DNA from: Prevotella sp.
Lineage (GTDB): Bacteria > Bacteroidota > Bacteroidia > Bacteroidales > Bacteroidaceae
NCBI GenBank assembly: GCA_017449675.1
Contig: JAFTFG010000006.1
Location: 248,001-312,000 of the forward strand
Direction of reading: 5' to 3'
DNA length: 64,000 nucleotides
Shown: positions 1 to 8,816 of the stretch, in pieces
How the letters are laid out: each line of letters begins with the position of its first letter
Position numbering within the stretch: the stretch's first letter is position 1
Program-made: the position numbers and the translations under genes
The notes under the pieces: model-generated
Told to the model about the DNA's origin: nothing
Database searches by the model: none
What the model saw: only the letters and a program-made list of their open reading frames with translations

Positions 1-317
1 GTACCGGCTGCGGCAGGCTTCAGGAATACCTGAGCACCACCAAAGCGTGATTCCATCTCATGAGGAATCGTTCCTTTCAGAACGGGAACCTTCACCAGAT
101 TCTTCTTGGCTGCCTCAACACCCTTGGCAATAGCGGCTGTTACTTCACCAGCCTTACCAAGTCCCCAGCCGATGATACCGTTGCCGTCACCGACAACGAC
201 GATGGCTGCGAATGTAAAGGTGCGACCTCCCTTTGTTACCTTTGTAACACGGTTGATGGCAACCAGTCTGTCTTTCAACTCTACGTCACTATTTACTTTA
301 ACTTTGTTCATTGCCAT
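1..317 (-). CDS. rpsE: 30S ribosomal protein S5, C-terminus cut by window edge
   Basis: S5 helps form the decoding region of the 30S subunit and contributes to translational accuracy. The frame opens with ATG at 317 and reads [20 protein letters not shown], then the S5 double-stranded-RNA-binding core ([28 protein letters not shown]). It stays open to base 1, giving about 105 of the roughly 170 residues expected. It follows rplR by 6 bases, as in other spc operons. The missing end lies outside the window and is not a truncation. Confidence 0.95.
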   Translation of the reverse strand, partial: MAMNKVKVNSDVELKDRLVAINRVTKVTKGGRTFTFAAIVVVGDGNGIIGWGLGKAGEVTAAIAKGVEAAKKNLVKVPVLKGTIPHEMESRFGGAQVFLKPAAAG

Positions 318-323
318 AATCGT

Positions 324-668
324 TTAAAAATTAAGTCCACCTTTACGTGCTGCATCAGCCAGAGACTTTACACGGCCGTGATAGAGATAACCGTTACGGT
401 CGAAGACAACAGCACTAATGCCGGCCTCCTGAGCCTTCTGGGCAACCAGTTCACCAACCTTCTCAGCCTGCTGGATCTTCGGCATAGCCTCCAATCCGAT
501 AGAAGATGCAGATGCAAGAGTTTTACCTTCCAAATCGTTAATCACCTGAGCATAGATCTGCTTGTTACTGCGGAAAACGCTCAAGCGGGGGCGCTCGGCT
601 GTACCGAAGACGCTCTTACGAATTCTATATTTGATCTTAATTCGTCTTTCTATTTTCTTTGTTGTCAT
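324..668 (-). CDS. rplR: 50S ribosomal protein L18
   Basis: L18 binds 5S rRNA together with L5 and anchors it in the central protuberance. The product is 114 residues, normal for the family, with the basic N-terminus [20 protein letters not shown] and the conserved C-terminal [20 protein letters not shown]. The start at 668 is the first ATG in the frame. It abuts an A-rich tandem repeat (minus-strand sense) rather than a Shine-Dalgarno sequence. It lies between rplF and rpsE in the usual order. Confidence 0.97.
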   Translation of the reverse strand: MTTKKIERRIKIKYRIRKSVFGTAERPRLSVFRSNKQIYAQVINDLEGKTLASASSIGLEAMPKIQQAEKVGELVAQKAQEAGISAVVFDRNGYLYHGRVKSLADAARKGGLNF

Positions 669-700
669 AATCTTTAATGTTTAATCTTTAATGTTTAATT
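668..700. repeat. 14-bp tandem repeat in the rplF-rplR spacer
   Basis: The 39-base spacer before rplR is made of a 14-mer (TAATCTTTAATGTT on the plus strand) repeated about 2.4 times. On the transcribed strand it is an A/G-rich tract leading straight into the rplR start codon. Similar low-complexity repeats precede other genes in this window (5374, 11571 and 24608). Confidence 0.85.
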
Positions 701-707
701 TTCAAGA

Positions 708-1277
708 TTACTTGGCTGCGGCCGACTTACCCGACTTACGACGGATAACCTCGCCCTTGAACAAGACACCCTTACCCTTATAAGGCTCCGGCATACGGAA
801 AGAACGAATCTTTGCACAAATGAGACCCAGCAACTGCTTGTCGCATGACTCCAGGATGATCTGCGGGTTCTGGTTACGTTCCATCTTGGTCTCCACCTTT
901 ACCTCCTTAGGAAGTTGAATGAAGATAGGATGCGTATAACCTAATGAGAACTCAATGATGTTACCCTGATTAGATACACGGTAACCAACACCGATGAGTT
1001 CCAGTTCCTTCTTATAACCCTCGCTGACACCAACAACCATGTTGTTGACCAGTGCGCGATACAATCCATGGAAAGCCTGCTTCTGTTTGATATTAACAGC
1101 ACTGTCCTCGTTGATTTCAAAAGATACTTGACCATCGGCAATCTTCACATTGATAGAAGCGTCTACCTTCTGTGAAAGTTCGCCTTTCGGACCCTTTACG
1201 GTAACGACACCGTCCTGACCTTGCGTAATTGTAACGCCTGCAGGGATATTAATTGGCAATTTTCCTATTCTTGACAT
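708..1277 (-). CDS. rplF: 50S ribosomal protein L6
   Basis: L6 lies near the factor-binding site of the 50S subunit. From the ATG at 1277 the product is 189 residues, beginning MSRIGKLPINIPAGV, which is the normal L6 N-terminus. An upstream ATG at 1292 would add five residues (MEDSI) and was not chosen. On the minus strand a GGAGGA stretch lies about 8 bases before the chosen ATG. That is a rare Shine-Dalgarno-like match in a phylum that mostly does without one, and it supports this start. The conserved C-terminal PEPYKGKGV is present. Confidence 0.96.
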   Translation of the reverse strand: MSRIGKLPINIPAGVTITQGQDGVVTVKGPKGELSQKVDASINVKIADGQVSFEINEDSAVNIKQKQAFHGLYRALVNNMVVGVSEGYKKELELIGVGYRVSNQGNIIEFSLGYTHPIFIQLPKEVKVETKMERNQNPQIILESCDKQLLGLICAKIRSFRMPEPYKGKGVLFKGEVIRRKSGKSAAAK

Positions 1278-1292
1278 AATCGAGTCCTCCAA

Positions 1293-1688
1293 TTAATATA
1301 CGTAACAAAGCACCTCGCCGCCAATCTTCAGGGCAGCAGCCTCTTTGTCTGTCATGACACCTTGGGATGTAGATAAGATGGCGATACCTAATCCGTTAAT
1401 AACTCTCGGCATGTCTTTGTAACCAGTGTACTTGCGAAGACCTGGTGTTGACACGCGTTTCAGGCACTTAATGGCGTTAGCCTTTGTGGCTGCATCATAC
1501 TTCAAAGCCACTTTGATAGTACCCTGAGGGCCATCCTCCACGAACTTGTAGTTCAGGATGTAACCCTTCTCGAAGAGGATCTTCGTGATTTCCTTCTTCA
1601 AGTTAGACGCAGGAACCTCAACAACACGGTGATGAGCCATGATGGCGTTTCTGAGTCTGGTCAGATAATCTGCTATTGGATCTGTCAT
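1293..1688 (-). CDS. rpsH: 30S ribosomal protein S8
   Basis: S8 is a primary 16S rRNA-binding protein of the 30S platform. In E. coli it also represses the spc operon at translation. The 131-residue product starts MTDPIADYLTRLRNA, a classic S8 N-terminus, and ends with the conserved GGEVLCYVY block. It sits between rpsN and rplF, 15 bases before the chosen rplF start. A 60-base spacer separates it from rpsN. Confidence 0.97.
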   Translation of the reverse strand: MTDPIADYLTRLRNAIMAHHRVVEVPASNLKKEITKILFEKGYILNYKFVEDGPQGTIKVALKYDAATKANAIKCLKRVSTPGLRKYTGYKDMPRVINGLGIAILSTSQGVMTDKEAAALKIGGEVLCYVY

Positions 1689-1748
1689 AAATAAAATTGT
1701 TTAATTAATCGGGACTGCCCCGACAATATTAAATAAATAACTCTCTTC

Positions 1749-2051
1749 TTACCAACTTGCCTTCTTCACGCCTGGGATCAAACCGCTGGAAGCCATCTCA
1801 CGGAACTGGATACGTGACAGTCCGAACTGACGCATGTATCCTTTGGGACGACCTGTAATCTTACAACGGTTATGCAGACGGATAGGGTTAGCGTTTCTGG
1901 GAATACTCTGGAGTTTACGAGCAGCCTCATAAGCCTCTGCAGGATCCTCAGATGTTGCGATAATCTTCTTCAATGCCGCACGTTTCTCAGCATAACGAGC
2001 AACCATCTTGGCGCGCTTTACCTCGCGGGCTTTCATTGATTCTTTTGCCAT
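1749..2051 (-). CDS. rpsN: 30S ribosomal protein S14, zinc-independent form
   Basis: S14 helps assemble the 30S head. At 100 residues this is the longer C-minus paralogue type: no CxxC zinc-ribbon pairs are present, and the N-terminus is [20 protein letters not shown]. The conserved C-terminal [20 protein letters not shown] is visible. It lies 5 bases after rplE in the usual spc order. Confidence 0.97.
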   Translation of the reverse strand: MAKESMKAREVKRAKMVARYAEKRAALKKIIATSEDPAEAYEAARKLQSIPRNANPIRLHNRCKITGRPKGYMRQFGLSRIQFREMASSGLIPGVKKASW

Positions 2052-2056
2052 ATCTC

Positions 2057-2611
2057 TTAATCGTTTTTAGCGTTCTTGAATGGCAGACCGAAACCTTTCA
2101 GCAGTGCATAACCCTCCTCGTCGGTCTTGGCAGACGTTACGAAAGTGATATTCATACCCTGGATGCGGTCTACTGTATCAATATTGATTTCAGGGAAGAT
2201 GATCTGCTCCTGCACACCGAGTGTGTAGTTGCCACGACCATCGAACTTGCTCTCGATACCCTTGAAGTCACGGATACGAGGAAGAGCCACGCGAACGAGT
2301 TTCTCCAAGAACTCATACATACGCTCACGACGCAAAGTAACCATCACACCGATAGGCATCTTCTTACGAAGTTTGAAGTTGGCGATATCCTTCTTTGAAT
2401 AGGTAGCGACAGCCTTCTGACCTGTAATCGTGGTAATCTCGTTGATGGCCACATCAATAATCTTCTTATCCTGTGTTGCATCACCCAGGCCCTGATTGAT
2501 GACAATCTTCTTCAGGACAGGAATCTGCATGGCTGAAGTGTAGTTGAACTGCTTCTGCAGAGCGGGAGCAATCTGCTCCTTATACTCTTTCTTTAACTGT
2601 GCTGTATCCAT
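2057..2611 (-). CDS. rplE: 50S ribosomal protein L5
   Basis: L5 binds 5S rRNA and contacts P-site tRNA. The product is 184 residues, with conserved blocks [12 protein letters not shown] near residue 35 and RIRDFKGI around residue 113. The gene is translationally coupled to rplX: the rplX stop and the rplE start share one base in a TAATG overlap at 2611. Confidence 0.97.
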   Translation of the reverse strand: MDTAQLKKEYKEQIAPALQKQFNYTSAMQIPVLKKIVINQGLGDATQDKKIIDVAINEITTITGQKAVATYSKKDIANFKLRKKMPIGVMVTLRRERMYEFLEKLVRVALPRIRDFKGIESKFDGRGNYTLGVQEQIIFPEINIDTVDRIQGMNITFVTSAKTDEEGYALLKGFGLPFKNAKND

Positions 2612-2928
2612 TACTTAATTTCCTCCCCTGACTTTTTAGCGACACGAATCACGTTCTTGCCCTCATGCTTGATAGACACACGGGTAGCCTTACCGCTTTT
2701 CGGATCAATCAGACTTATATTTGAGATATGTATCGGAGCCTCCTGCTTGATAATACCACCCTGTGGGTGCTGTGCACTAGGCTTGGTGCTCTTAGACACC
2801 ATATTGACACCTTCGACGATGGCTTTCTGCTCCTTCACAAGGACCTGGAGCACCTTACCCTTCTGGCCTTTGTCCTTGCCAGCGAGGATAATCACCTCAT
2901 CACCTTTTCTAATATGTAACTTACTCAT
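2611..2928 (-). CDS. rplX: 50S ribosomal protein L24
   Basis: L24 is an assembly initiator of the 50S subunit. The 105-residue product has the KOW motif near its N-terminus ([18 protein letters not shown]) and the conserved [14 protein letters not shown] stretch. It overlaps the rplE start by one base (TAATG), which suggests coupled translation. Confidence 0.97.
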   Translation of the reverse strand: MSKLHIRKGDEVIILAGKDKGQKGKVLQVLVKEQKAIVEGVNMVSKSTKPSAQHPQGGIIKQEAPIHISNISLIDPKSGKATRVSIKHEGKNVIRVAKKSGEEIK

Positions 2929-2949
2929 TTCTCTTGAATGCTTTAAATG

Positions 2950-3315
2950 TTAAAGAACCTCAGGTGCCAGTGATACGACCTTCATATTAACAGCACGAAG
3001 TTCACGGGCAACAGGGCCGAAGATACGGCTGCCGCGAAGTTCACCGGCGTTGTTCAACAATACGCAAGCATTATCGTCGAAACGGATATATGAACCGTCA
3101 GCGCGACGAATCTCTTTCTTTGTACGAACAACCAAAGCCTTAGATACTGCACCTTTTTTAACATCACTTGTGGGGATGGCGTTCTTGATAGCAACGACAA
3201 TTACATCGCCCACGCTGGCATAACGGCGGCGGGTACCTCCCAGCACACGAATGCAAAGAGCCTCACGTGCACCGCTGTTGTCAGCAACTACCAGTCTTGT
3301 TTCAGCTTGTATCAT
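2950..3315 (-). CDS. rplN: 50S ribosomal protein L14
   Basis: L14 lies at the 50S/30S interface and contributes to an intersubunit bridge. The 121-residue length is normal. It begins [19 protein letters not shown] and contains the L14 signature block around [13 protein letters not shown] near the C-terminus. The start codon lies 2 bases after the rpsQ stop. Confidence 0.97.
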   Translation of the reverse strand: MIQAETRLVVADNSGAREALCIRVLGGTRRRYASVGDVIVVAIKNAIPTSDVKKGAVSKALVVRTKKEIRRADGSYIRFDDNACVLLNNAGELRGSRIFGPVARELRAVNMKVVSLAPEVL

Positions 3316-3317
3316 AA

Positions 3318-3575
3318 TTACTTAGCTTTTTCTACGATTTGTACTAATCTCCATCTCTTGGTCTTTGACAAAGGACGGGTCTCCATGATGAGTACTGTAT
3401 CACCTACGTTGCACTCATTCTTCTCATCGTGTGCATGGTATTTCTTTGTCTTCTGGACAAACTTACCATAAATCGGGTGCTTCTCCTTGAACTTAGCGGC
3501 AATAACAATGGTTTTATCCATCTTGTTGCTGATAACAACACCCTGTCTTGTCTTTCTTAAATTTCTTGTTTCCAT
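3318..3575 (-). CDS. rpsQ: 30S ribosomal protein S17
   Basis: S17 is an early-binding 30S assembly protein. From the ATG at 3575 the product is 85 residues and starts [14 protein letters not shown], matching the N-terminus usual in this phylum. An ATG three codons earlier (3584) is also possible and would place the start 2 bases after the rpmC stop. The conserved C-terminal [14 protein letters not shown] is present. Confidence 0.95.
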   Translation of the reverse strand: METRNLRKTRQGVVISNKMDKTIVIAAKFKEKHPIYGKFVQKTKKYHAHDEKNECNVGDTVLIMETRPLSKTKRWRLVQIVEKAK

Positions 3576-3586
3576 CTGGACCATTA

Positions 3587-3781
3587 TTATTTGTTAAGTT
3601 CTCTCTGACGGAGTTCTGTCTTCATACGAGCGATGTCACGACGTGTAGCCTTAATCTGTGAAGGATTCTCCATAGGAGTGATAGCATGGTTCAGTTTCAT
3701 CTGGTTGTACTTGGCAACCTCTGCATCCAGTCTCTCGGCCAATTCTTTGGTCTCAAGTTCTTTCAATTCCTTGGTTTTCAT
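3587..3781 (-). CDS. rpmC: 50S ribosomal protein L29
   Basis: L29 is a small two-helix protein at the peptide exit tunnel, near the docking site for trigger factor and SRP. The 64-residue product carries the L29 pattern [12 protein letters not shown] in the first helix and the conserved [15 protein letters not shown] in the second. It lies 5 bases after rplP, in the standard rplP-rpmC-rpsQ order. Confidence 0.96.
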   Translation of the reverse strand: MKTKELKELETKELAERLDAEVAKYNQMKLNHAITPMENPSQIKATRRDIARMKTELRQRELNK

Positions 3782-3786
3782 ACTTC

Positions 3787-4215
3787 TTAAGCGTTTTTAT
3801 CGTAATCACGTCTAACAACAAACTTAGTCTTAACAGGCAGTTTCTGAGCACCGAGGCGAAGAGCCTCCTTAGCAGTCTCAAAAGGAACACCTTCTACTTC
3901 AAAGAGGATACGTCCCGGAGTAACAGGAGCAACCCATCCTGCGGGGTCACCCTTACCTTTACCCATACGTACGTCAGCAGGTTTGCGAGTAATGGGTTTA
4001 TCCGGGAAGATGCGGATCCATACCTGACCCTCACGGTTCATGTAACGATTGATAGCAACACGGGCTGCCTCAATCTGGCGGCTGTCAATCCATTTGGCAT
4101 CCAGTGTCTTGATGCCGAAAGAACCGAAAGCCAGTTGTGTACCTCTGTGGGCGTTGCCTTTATTGCCGCGTCCATCTTGAGGTCTTCTATATCTTACTCT
4201 CTTAGGCTGTAACAT
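3787..4215 (-). CDS. rplP: 50S ribosomal protein L16
   Basis: L16 helps position aminoacyl-tRNA in the A site and is needed for late 50S assembly. The product is 142 residues with the family signatures [19 protein letters not shown] and [16 protein letters not shown]. It follows rpsC after 24 bases and precedes rpmC by 5. Confidence 0.97.
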   Translation of the reverse strand: MLQPKRVRYRRPQDGRGNKGNAHRGTQLAFGSFGIKTLDAKWIDSRQIEAARVAINRYMNREGQVWIRIFPDKPITRKPADVRMGKGKGDPAGWVAPVTPGRILFEVEGVPFETAKEALRLGAQKLPVKTKFVVRRDYDKNA

Positions 4216-4239
4216 GATAGATTCTAACTTTTAAGTGAA

Positions 4240-4962
4240 TTACTTTTTCTTATTACGGAACTTTCTGCCACCATTGTTACCACCGTTTGAACGGGCAGCG
4301 CCCTTGTCCTGAGTGAAGTTTGGAGCCAAGTCAACCTTACCGTAGATCTCACCACGGCAAATCCAAACTTTCAAGCCCAGCAGACCGACTTTCGTCAGAG
4401 CCTCAGCCTGGCAGTAATCAATATCAGCACGGAAAGTGTGCAGAGGAGTACGACCCTCCTTGATCATCTCACTACGGGCAATTTCCGCACCGTTCAGACG
4501 ACCGGAGATCTGTACTTTGATACCCTCGGCACCGGCACGCATTGTGTTAGCAACAGCCATCTTGATAGCACGACGGTAAGCGATCTTACCCTCTATCTGG
4601 CGAGCGATGTTGTTGGCTACAATCGTTGCGTCGAGTTCCGGTTTCTTAACTTCGAAGATATTGATCTGAATCTCCTTATCATAGAGTTTCTTCAGTTCTT
4701 CCTTCAATTTATCGACATCCTGTCCACCCTTACCAATGACAAGACCCGGACGGGCAGTACAGATAGTGATGGTCACCAGTTTCAATGTACGTTCGATGAC
4801 AATCTTCGAAACGCTTGCCTTAGCAAGACGCTCGTTGAGGTACTTACGGATTTTCTGATCCTCTACCAGGTTATCTCCGAAGTCCTTGCCTCCGAACCAA
4901 TTTGAATCCCAGCCTTTTACAATACCAAGGCGATTGCTAATTGGATTTACTTTCTGTCCCAT
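4240..4962 (-). CDS. rpsC: 30S ribosomal protein S3
   Basis: S3 lines the mRNA entry channel of the 30S subunit. The 240-residue product starts [14 protein letters not shown] and carries the KH-domain GxxG loop ([12 protein letters not shown]) near residue 77. A basic C-terminal tail ends FRNKKK. It follows rplV after 5 bases. Confidence 0.97.
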   Translation of the reverse strand: MGQKVNPISNRLGIVKGWDSNWFGGKDFGDNLVEDQKIRKYLNERLAKASVSKIVIERTLKLVTITICTARPGLVIGKGGQDVDKLKEELKKLYDKEIQINIFEVKKPELDATIVANNIARQIEGKIAYRRAIKMAVANTMRAGAEGIKVQISGRLNGAEIARSEMIKEGRTPLHTFRADIDYCQAEALTKVGLLGLKVWICRGEIYGKVDLAPNFTQDKGAARSNGGNNGGRKFRNKKK

Positions 4963-4967
4963 ACTTC

Positions 4968-5369
4968 TTACTTATCATTAGTTTTAGCGTCAACAAACAG
5001 AGTCACGTGGTTCGAACGCTTACGGATACGATAGCCACGACCCTGAGGTGCCGGTCTCATACGTTTCATTGTCACACCTTCGTCAACGAAGACACGGCTT
5101 ACATACAGTTCACCGTCCTCTGCCTTGCGGTCATTCTTAGCCTCCCAGTTAGCGATAGCCGAACGAAGAAGCTTCTCTACGTCAGCTGCAGCATGTTTCT
5201 TTGAGAATCTCAGTACACCAAGAGCGCGGTTTACTTCCATGCCGCGAATCATATCAACGACATAGCGCATCTTGCGTGGAGAAGAAGGAACACCTTTCAG
5301 CTTTGCAAAATACTGTGTCTTATTGGCTGCTTTTCTTTTCTCAGCCGCTAATCTTTTTCTTGCTCCCAT
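4968..5369 (-). CDS. rplV: 50S ribosomal protein L22
   Basis: L22 lines the constriction of the peptide exit tunnel. The product is 133 residues, with the conserved [15 protein letters not shown] block near residue 30 and the tunnel-loop segment [18 protein letters not shown] near residue 103. The start is preceded on the minus strand by an A-rich 8-bp tandem repeat (plus-strand positions 5374-5397). Confidence 0.97.
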   Translation of the reverse strand: MGARKRLAAEKRKAANKTQYFAKLKGVPSSPRKMRYVVDMIRGMEVNRALGVLRFSKKHAAADVEKLLRSAIANWEAKNDRKAEDGELYVSRVFVDEGVTMKRMRPAPQGRGYRIRKRSNHVTLFVDAKTNDK

Positions 5370-5373
5370 TATT

Positions 5374-5397
5374 TTAATTTCTTAATTTCTTAATTAT
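5374..5397. repeat. 8-bp tandem repeat in the rpsS-rplV spacer
   Basis: Three near-identical copies of TTAATTTC (plus strand) lie between rpsS and rplV. In the transcript they give an A-rich leader right before rplV. They belong with the other low-complexity spacers at 668, 11571 and 24608. Confidence 0.8.
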
Positions 5398-5413
5398 TAA
5401 ATTACCCCTGGGA

Positions 5414-5680
5414 TTATTTCTTGTTACCTGCATGGCCACCGAAACGACGTGTCGGAGAGAACTCACCGAGTTTGTGTCCTACCATGTTCTCAGTAATGTA
5501 AACAGGGATGAATTTATTTCCATTGTGAACTGCAACGGTATGTCCCACGAAATCCGGGGAAATCATTGAAGCTCTTGCCCATGTCTTAACGACATTCTTC
5601 TTACCACTCTCATTCATGGCGAGAATTTTCTTTTCGAGTGATACGTTGATGTACGGGCCTTTTTTTAATGAACGACTCAT
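5414..5680 (-). CDS. rpsS: 30S ribosomal protein S19
   Basis: S19 lies in the 30S head and contacts S13 and the L5 bridge region. The 88-residue product starts [20 protein letters not shown] and ends with the conserved [17 protein letters not shown] block. It is placed between rplB and rplV as usual. Confidence 0.97.
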   Translation of the reverse strand: MSRSLKKGPYINVSLEKKILAMNESGKKNVVKTWARASMISPDFVGHTVAVHNGNKFIPVYITENMVGHKLGEFSPTRRFGGHAGNKK

Positions 5681-5704
5681 AATTTTCTCTAATTAACTTC
5701 GTGA

Positions 5705-6532
5705 TTACTTCTTGTTTGCTCTTTCAATAATGTACTTGTTTGAAAGCTTCTTAGGTGCACGAGTCTTAAGACCCTTAGCGTACAAGCCCTTACGTGAGCG
5801 TGGGTGTCCTCCAGACTGACGTCCTTCACCACCACCCATCGGGTGATCATGCGGGTTCATAACAACACCACGGTTGTGAGGGCGACGTCCCAACCAGCGT
5901 GAGCGACCGGCCTTACCCGACTGCTCAAGAGCGTGGTCTGAGTTACCTACACTACCCACAGTAGCCTTACAAGCGGAGAGAATCTGACGAGTCTCACCAG
6001 AAGGAAGTTTGATGACGCAATAACTACCTTCACGAGAAGTCAACTGAGCGAAATTACCTGCCGAACGGACGAGTTTGGCACCCTGACCAGGACGCATCTC
6101 AATGTTGTGGATGACGGTACCTACGGGGATGTTTGCCAAGGGGAGCGCATTACCGATCTCAGGAGCAGCCTCTGCGCCAGACATCAGTTGTGTACCCACC
6201 TGCAGTCCATTAGGAGCAATAATATAACGTTTTTCACCATCAGCGTAGAAAAGCAGAGCGATGCGAGCCGAGCGGTTCGGATCATACTCAATAGTCTTTA
6301 CTACGGCTGGAACACCATCTTTCTCTCGTTTGAAGTCGATCAGACGATACTTCTTCTTGTGACCGCCACCCATGTAGCGAACAGTCATCTTACCGGTGTT
6401 GTTTCGACCACCAGTAGAACGCTTACCGTAAACGAGAGACTTCTCTGGCACGGATGCAGTAATATCCTCGAACGTGCCAATAATCTTGTGTCTTTGACCC
6501 GGAGTTACGGGTTTTAATTTACGTACTGCCAT
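5705..6532 (-). CDS. rplB: 50S ribosomal protein L2
   Basis: L2 is a primary 23S rRNA-binding protein needed for peptidyl transferase activity and subunit association. The 275-residue product has the conserved C-terminal loop around [14 protein letters not shown], which includes the functionally important histidine, and the [16 protein letters not shown] core. It follows rplW after 6 bases. Confidence 0.98.
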   Translation of the reverse strand: MAVRKLKPVTPGQRHKIIGTFEDITASVPEKSLVYGKRSTGGRNNTGKMTVRYMGGGHKKKYRLIDFKREKDGVPAVVKTIEYDPNRSARIALLFYADGEKRYIIAPNGLQVGTQLMSGAEAAPEIGNALPLANIPVGTVIHNIEMRPGQGAKLVRSAGNFAQLTSREGSYCVIKLPSGETRQILSACKATVGSVGNSDHALEQSGKAGRSRWLGRRPHNRGVVMNPHDHPMGGGEGRQSGGHPRSRKGLYAKGLKTRAPKKLSNKYIIERANKK

Positions 6533-6538
6533 TGTTTA

Positions 6539-6898
6539 TTAAATATTGCTATAAAAATCAATAGTATCGCCCTCCTTAAGAGTAACGACTGCTTTCTTGA
6601 ACGCGTTCTTCTGACCTCTCACGAGACCAGCCTTGGTATAACGCTGCGAGCGTTTGCCAGAGTAACGAAGCGTGTTCACACTCTCTACTGTCACATTATA
6701 CTGAGCCTCAATCTCTGTCTTGATCTCCAACTTGTTGGCCTCAGGCTTTACGATGAAACCATACTGGGCGTGTGCCTTTTTAGTCACCTGCTCACCCTTA
6801 TGGGCACCTGTCTTTGCCTTGAAGGTTCTGTCAACAGAAGTCTTCTCAGTAATATTGTTCATTTTCTCTGAAATCAGAGGCTTGATAATAAATGCCAT
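6539..6898 (-). CDS. rplW: 50S ribosomal protein L23, with an extra N-terminal segment
   Basis: L23 forms the docking site at the exit tunnel for trigger factor and SRP. The product starts MAFIIKPLISEKMNNITEK and ends LKEGDTIDFYSNI, as in Bacteroidota L23. At 119 residues it is roughly 20 longer than the usual length of about 96-100. The extra residues lie at about 21-45 (RTFKAKTGAHKGEQVTKKAH), just before the YGFIVKPEANKLEIK strand. The insert is basic and in frame. It may be lineage-specific, but this was not checked. Confidence 0.95.
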   Translation of the reverse strand: MAFIIKPLISEKMNNITEKTSVDRTFKAKTGAHKGEQVTKKAHAQYGFIVKPEANKLEIKTEIEAQYNVTVESVNTLRYSGKRSQRYTKAGLVRGQKNAFKKAVVTLKEGDTIDFYSNI

Positions 6899-6917
6899 AT
6901 CTTATGTCTCCTCTTCT

Positions 6918-7547
6918 TTATTTGTTAAGTATACTGTCGATTGTCTTCAGCGAGTTCTCTGTGATGACCATCACGTCAGCATTCAACACCTTGTAAGTGT
7001 TCAGGTTGGCTGCGAGAATGACCTCAGACTTCTGTAAGTTACGAGCCGACAGATATACATTCTTATTAGACTCGGGTAACACCATGAGCAGTTTCTTACC
7101 CTCCACCTTCAAGTTCTTTGCCACAGCCAGGAACTCCTTGGTCTTAGGAGCCTCGAAGTTAAAGTCCTCTACAACGATGATGGCGTTCTCCTGGGCTTTG
7201 TAGGAGAGGGCAGATCTACGAGCAAGAGCGATCACCTTCTTGTTCAATTTGAAGCGATAGTCACGGGGCTTGGGACCGAACACGCGACCACCACCACGCA
7301 ACAGGGGTGAGTTGATATCACCATGACGAGCACCGCCGCCGCCTTTCTGACGACCGAGTTTACGTGTTGAACCGGCATGCTCACTTCTCTCCTTAGCCTT
7401 AGCGGTTCCCTGACGCTGATCAGCGAGGTAACGCTTTACGTCCAAATAAATGACGTGGTCATTAGGTTCAATTCCGAAGATCGATTCGTTTAACGTAACC
7501 TTTCTTCCGGTCTCCTGACCATTGATATTCAATACGTTAATTTCCAT
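6918..7547 (-). CDS. rplD: 50S ribosomal protein L4
   Basis: L4 lines the exit tunnel with an extended loop. In gammaproteobacteria it autoregulates the S10 operon. The 209-residue product shows the loop motif [20 protein letters not shown] near residue 63, followed by [15 protein letters not shown]. It begins 3 bases after the rplC stop. Confidence 0.97.
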   Translation of the reverse strand: MEINVLNINGQETGRKVTLNESIFGIEPNDHVIYLDVKRYLADQRQGTAKAKERSEHAGSTRKLGRQKGGGGARHGDINSPLLRGGGRVFGPKPRDYRFKLNKKVIALARRSALSYKAQENAIIVVEDFNFEAPKTKEFLAVAKNLKVEGKKLLMVLPESNKNVYLSARNLQKSEVILAANLNTYKVLNADVMVITENSLKTIDSILNK

Positions 7548-7550
7548 TGC

Positions 7551-8165
7551 TTACTTCTGAATTAAAACAGTTGAACCATTACAACCGGCGCAACTACCTT
7601 TCACAAGGATGAGGTTATGCTCCGGTATTACCTTTAACACACGAAGGTTCTGCGTTGTCACGCGGTCGCCACCCATCTGGCCACCCATGCGCATACCTTT
7701 AAACACTTTGGCGGGATAAGAACAAGCACCGATAGATCCCGGTTTGCGGGCGCGGTCGTCCTGACCGTGTGTAGACTGACCTACACCACCGAAACCGTGA
7801 CGCTTCACGACACCCTGGAAACCCTTACCTTTAGAGGTGCCGACAATGTCGACAAACTCTGTGTCGTTAAAGAGTTCCACCGTGATGGTGTCACCGAGGT
7901 TGTGCTCCTCGTCAAACTTGAACTCGGCCAAGTGGGCCTTTGGTGTTGTACCTGCCTTCTTGAATACTCCTTGCATAGCCTTGGTGGTGTTCTTTTCTTT
8001 CTTCTCACCATAAGCCAACTGGAGGGCAGCATAACCGTCTTTCTCAACGGTCTTCACCTGGGTAACAACACAAGGACCAGCTTCGATAACAGTGCACGGT
8101 ACATTTTTACCGTCGGCACTGAAAACGGATGTCATTCCGATTTTCTTTCCAATTAATCCTGGCAT
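7551..8165 (-). CDS. rplC: 50S ribosomal protein L3
   Basis: L3 is one of the two initiators of 50S assembly and approaches the peptidyl transferase centre. The 204-residue product begins [15 protein letters not shown] and has the conserved [15 protein letters not shown] loop and [18 protein letters not shown]. It is the first gene of its transcript: upstream lies a leader of about 180 bases with its own promoter at 8348-8378, separating it from rpsJ. Confidence 0.97.
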   Translation of the reverse strand: MPGLIGKKIGMTSVFSADGKNVPCTVIEAGPCVVTQVKTVEKDGYAALQLAYGEKKEKNTTKAMQGVFKKAGTTPKAHLAEFKFDEEHNLGDTITVELFNDTEFVDIVGTSKGKGFQGVVKRHGFGGVGQSTHGQDDRARKPGSIGACSYPAKVFKGMRMGGQMGGDRVTTQNLRVLKVIPEHNLILVKGSCAGCNGSTVLIQK

Positions 8166-8347
8166 TTCAGTTTAAAATTAAATATTAATGTGAATATATT
8201 CTTTTCTTTTCAAGTGCTTCTCGACTTTCTCGTGCTCACAACTACACTTAAAAAGAAACGTCCACTACTTCCAAACTGAAGGTTAAATCGCTCTTTTTCA
8301 AGGTATTGTTAGCCATCGAGCCAGCGCAATACACACTTTAGCGGCTG

Positions 8348-8378
8348 CAAAGGTACACATAATAAATGAGACACGCAA
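8348..8378 (-). promoter_or_regulatory. Promoter of the rplC-rpsE operon
   Basis: On the minus strand there is a TACCTTTG -7 box at 8355-8348 and TTG at 8378-8376, separated by 20 bases. This fits the Bacteroidota consensus. Transcription would begin near 8341, leaving a leader of about 175 bases before rplC. The leader holds an open reading frame of 22 codons (8316 down to 8248). The -33 element lies inside the 3' arm of the rpsJ terminator hairpin, so the two signals overlap. Confidence 0.7.
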
Positions 8379-8397
8379 TAAATTTTGCGTGCCTCAT
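8366..8397 (-). terminator. Terminator hairpin after rpsJ
   Basis: A 13-bp stem (one G-T wobble, 6-base loop) lies 26 bases after the rpsJ stop. On the minus strand it is followed only by the short TTTATTATG tract, so its strength is uncertain. It would separate the rpsL-rpsG-fusA-rpsJ transcript from the rplC operon. Confidence 0.6.
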
Positions 8398-8422
8398 AAC
8401 ATTATTTAAGATTTTTTATATC

Positions 8423-8728
8423 TTATACCTTAATCTCAACCTCCACACCGCTGGGGAGTTCAAGTTTCATCAGCGCATCAACAGTCTTAGCCGTTGAACT
8501 ATAGATATCAATCAGACGCTTGTAGTCTGAGAGTTGGAACTGCTCACGAGACTTCTTATTAACGAAGGTCGAGCGGTTTACCGTGTAGATACGCTTGTGA
8601 GTGGGAAGGGGGATAGGACCGCTGATGATAGCACCTGTGGCCTTCACAGCCTTCACGATTTTCTCTGCTGACTTATCGACGAGTTTGTGGTCGTAAGACT
8701 TCAGTTTGATACGAATTTTCTGACTCAT
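8423..8728 (-). CDS. rpsJ: 30S ribosomal protein S10
   Basis: S10 is a 30S head protein. In E. coli it doubles as the NusE antitermination factor. The 101-residue product has the signature [20 protein letters not shown] around residue 38 and starts [20 protein letters not shown]. It lies downstream of fusA with no tuf gene between them. It is split from rplC by a terminator and a new promoter. Confidence 0.97.
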   Translation of the reverse strand: MSQKIRIKLKSYDHKLVDKSAEKIVKAVKATGAIISGPIPLPTHKRIYTVNRSTFVNKKSREQFQLSDYKRLIDIYSSTAKTVDALMKLELPSGVEVEIKV

Positions 8729-8761
8729 TGTCTTTTAATTGTTTAATTGTTAATATGAAGA

Positions 8762-8799
8762 GGGGAGCCACTAAAGAGTCATTTGCTCAGCGACTCCCC
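8762..8799. other. Intercistronic hairpin between fusA and rpsJ
   Basis: GGGGAGTCGCTGA pairs with TTAGTGGCTCCCC (minus strand) to give a 13-bp stem that includes several G-U pairs, with a 12-base loop. In the fusA-rpsJ direction no U-run follows. On the opposite strand it is followed by a T-rich tract. No promoter motif was seen between it and rpsJ, so it is more likely a processing or partial-attenuation structure than a full terminator. Confidence 0.5.
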
Positions 8800-8816
8800 T
8801 TTTTACTCTTTTACCT

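Noticed and set aside
8762..8799. Hairpin after fusA as a full terminator splitting fusA from rpsJ
   Set aside because: No U-run follows in the fusA direction and no promoter motif lies between it and rpsJ. It is kept only as an intercistronic structure.
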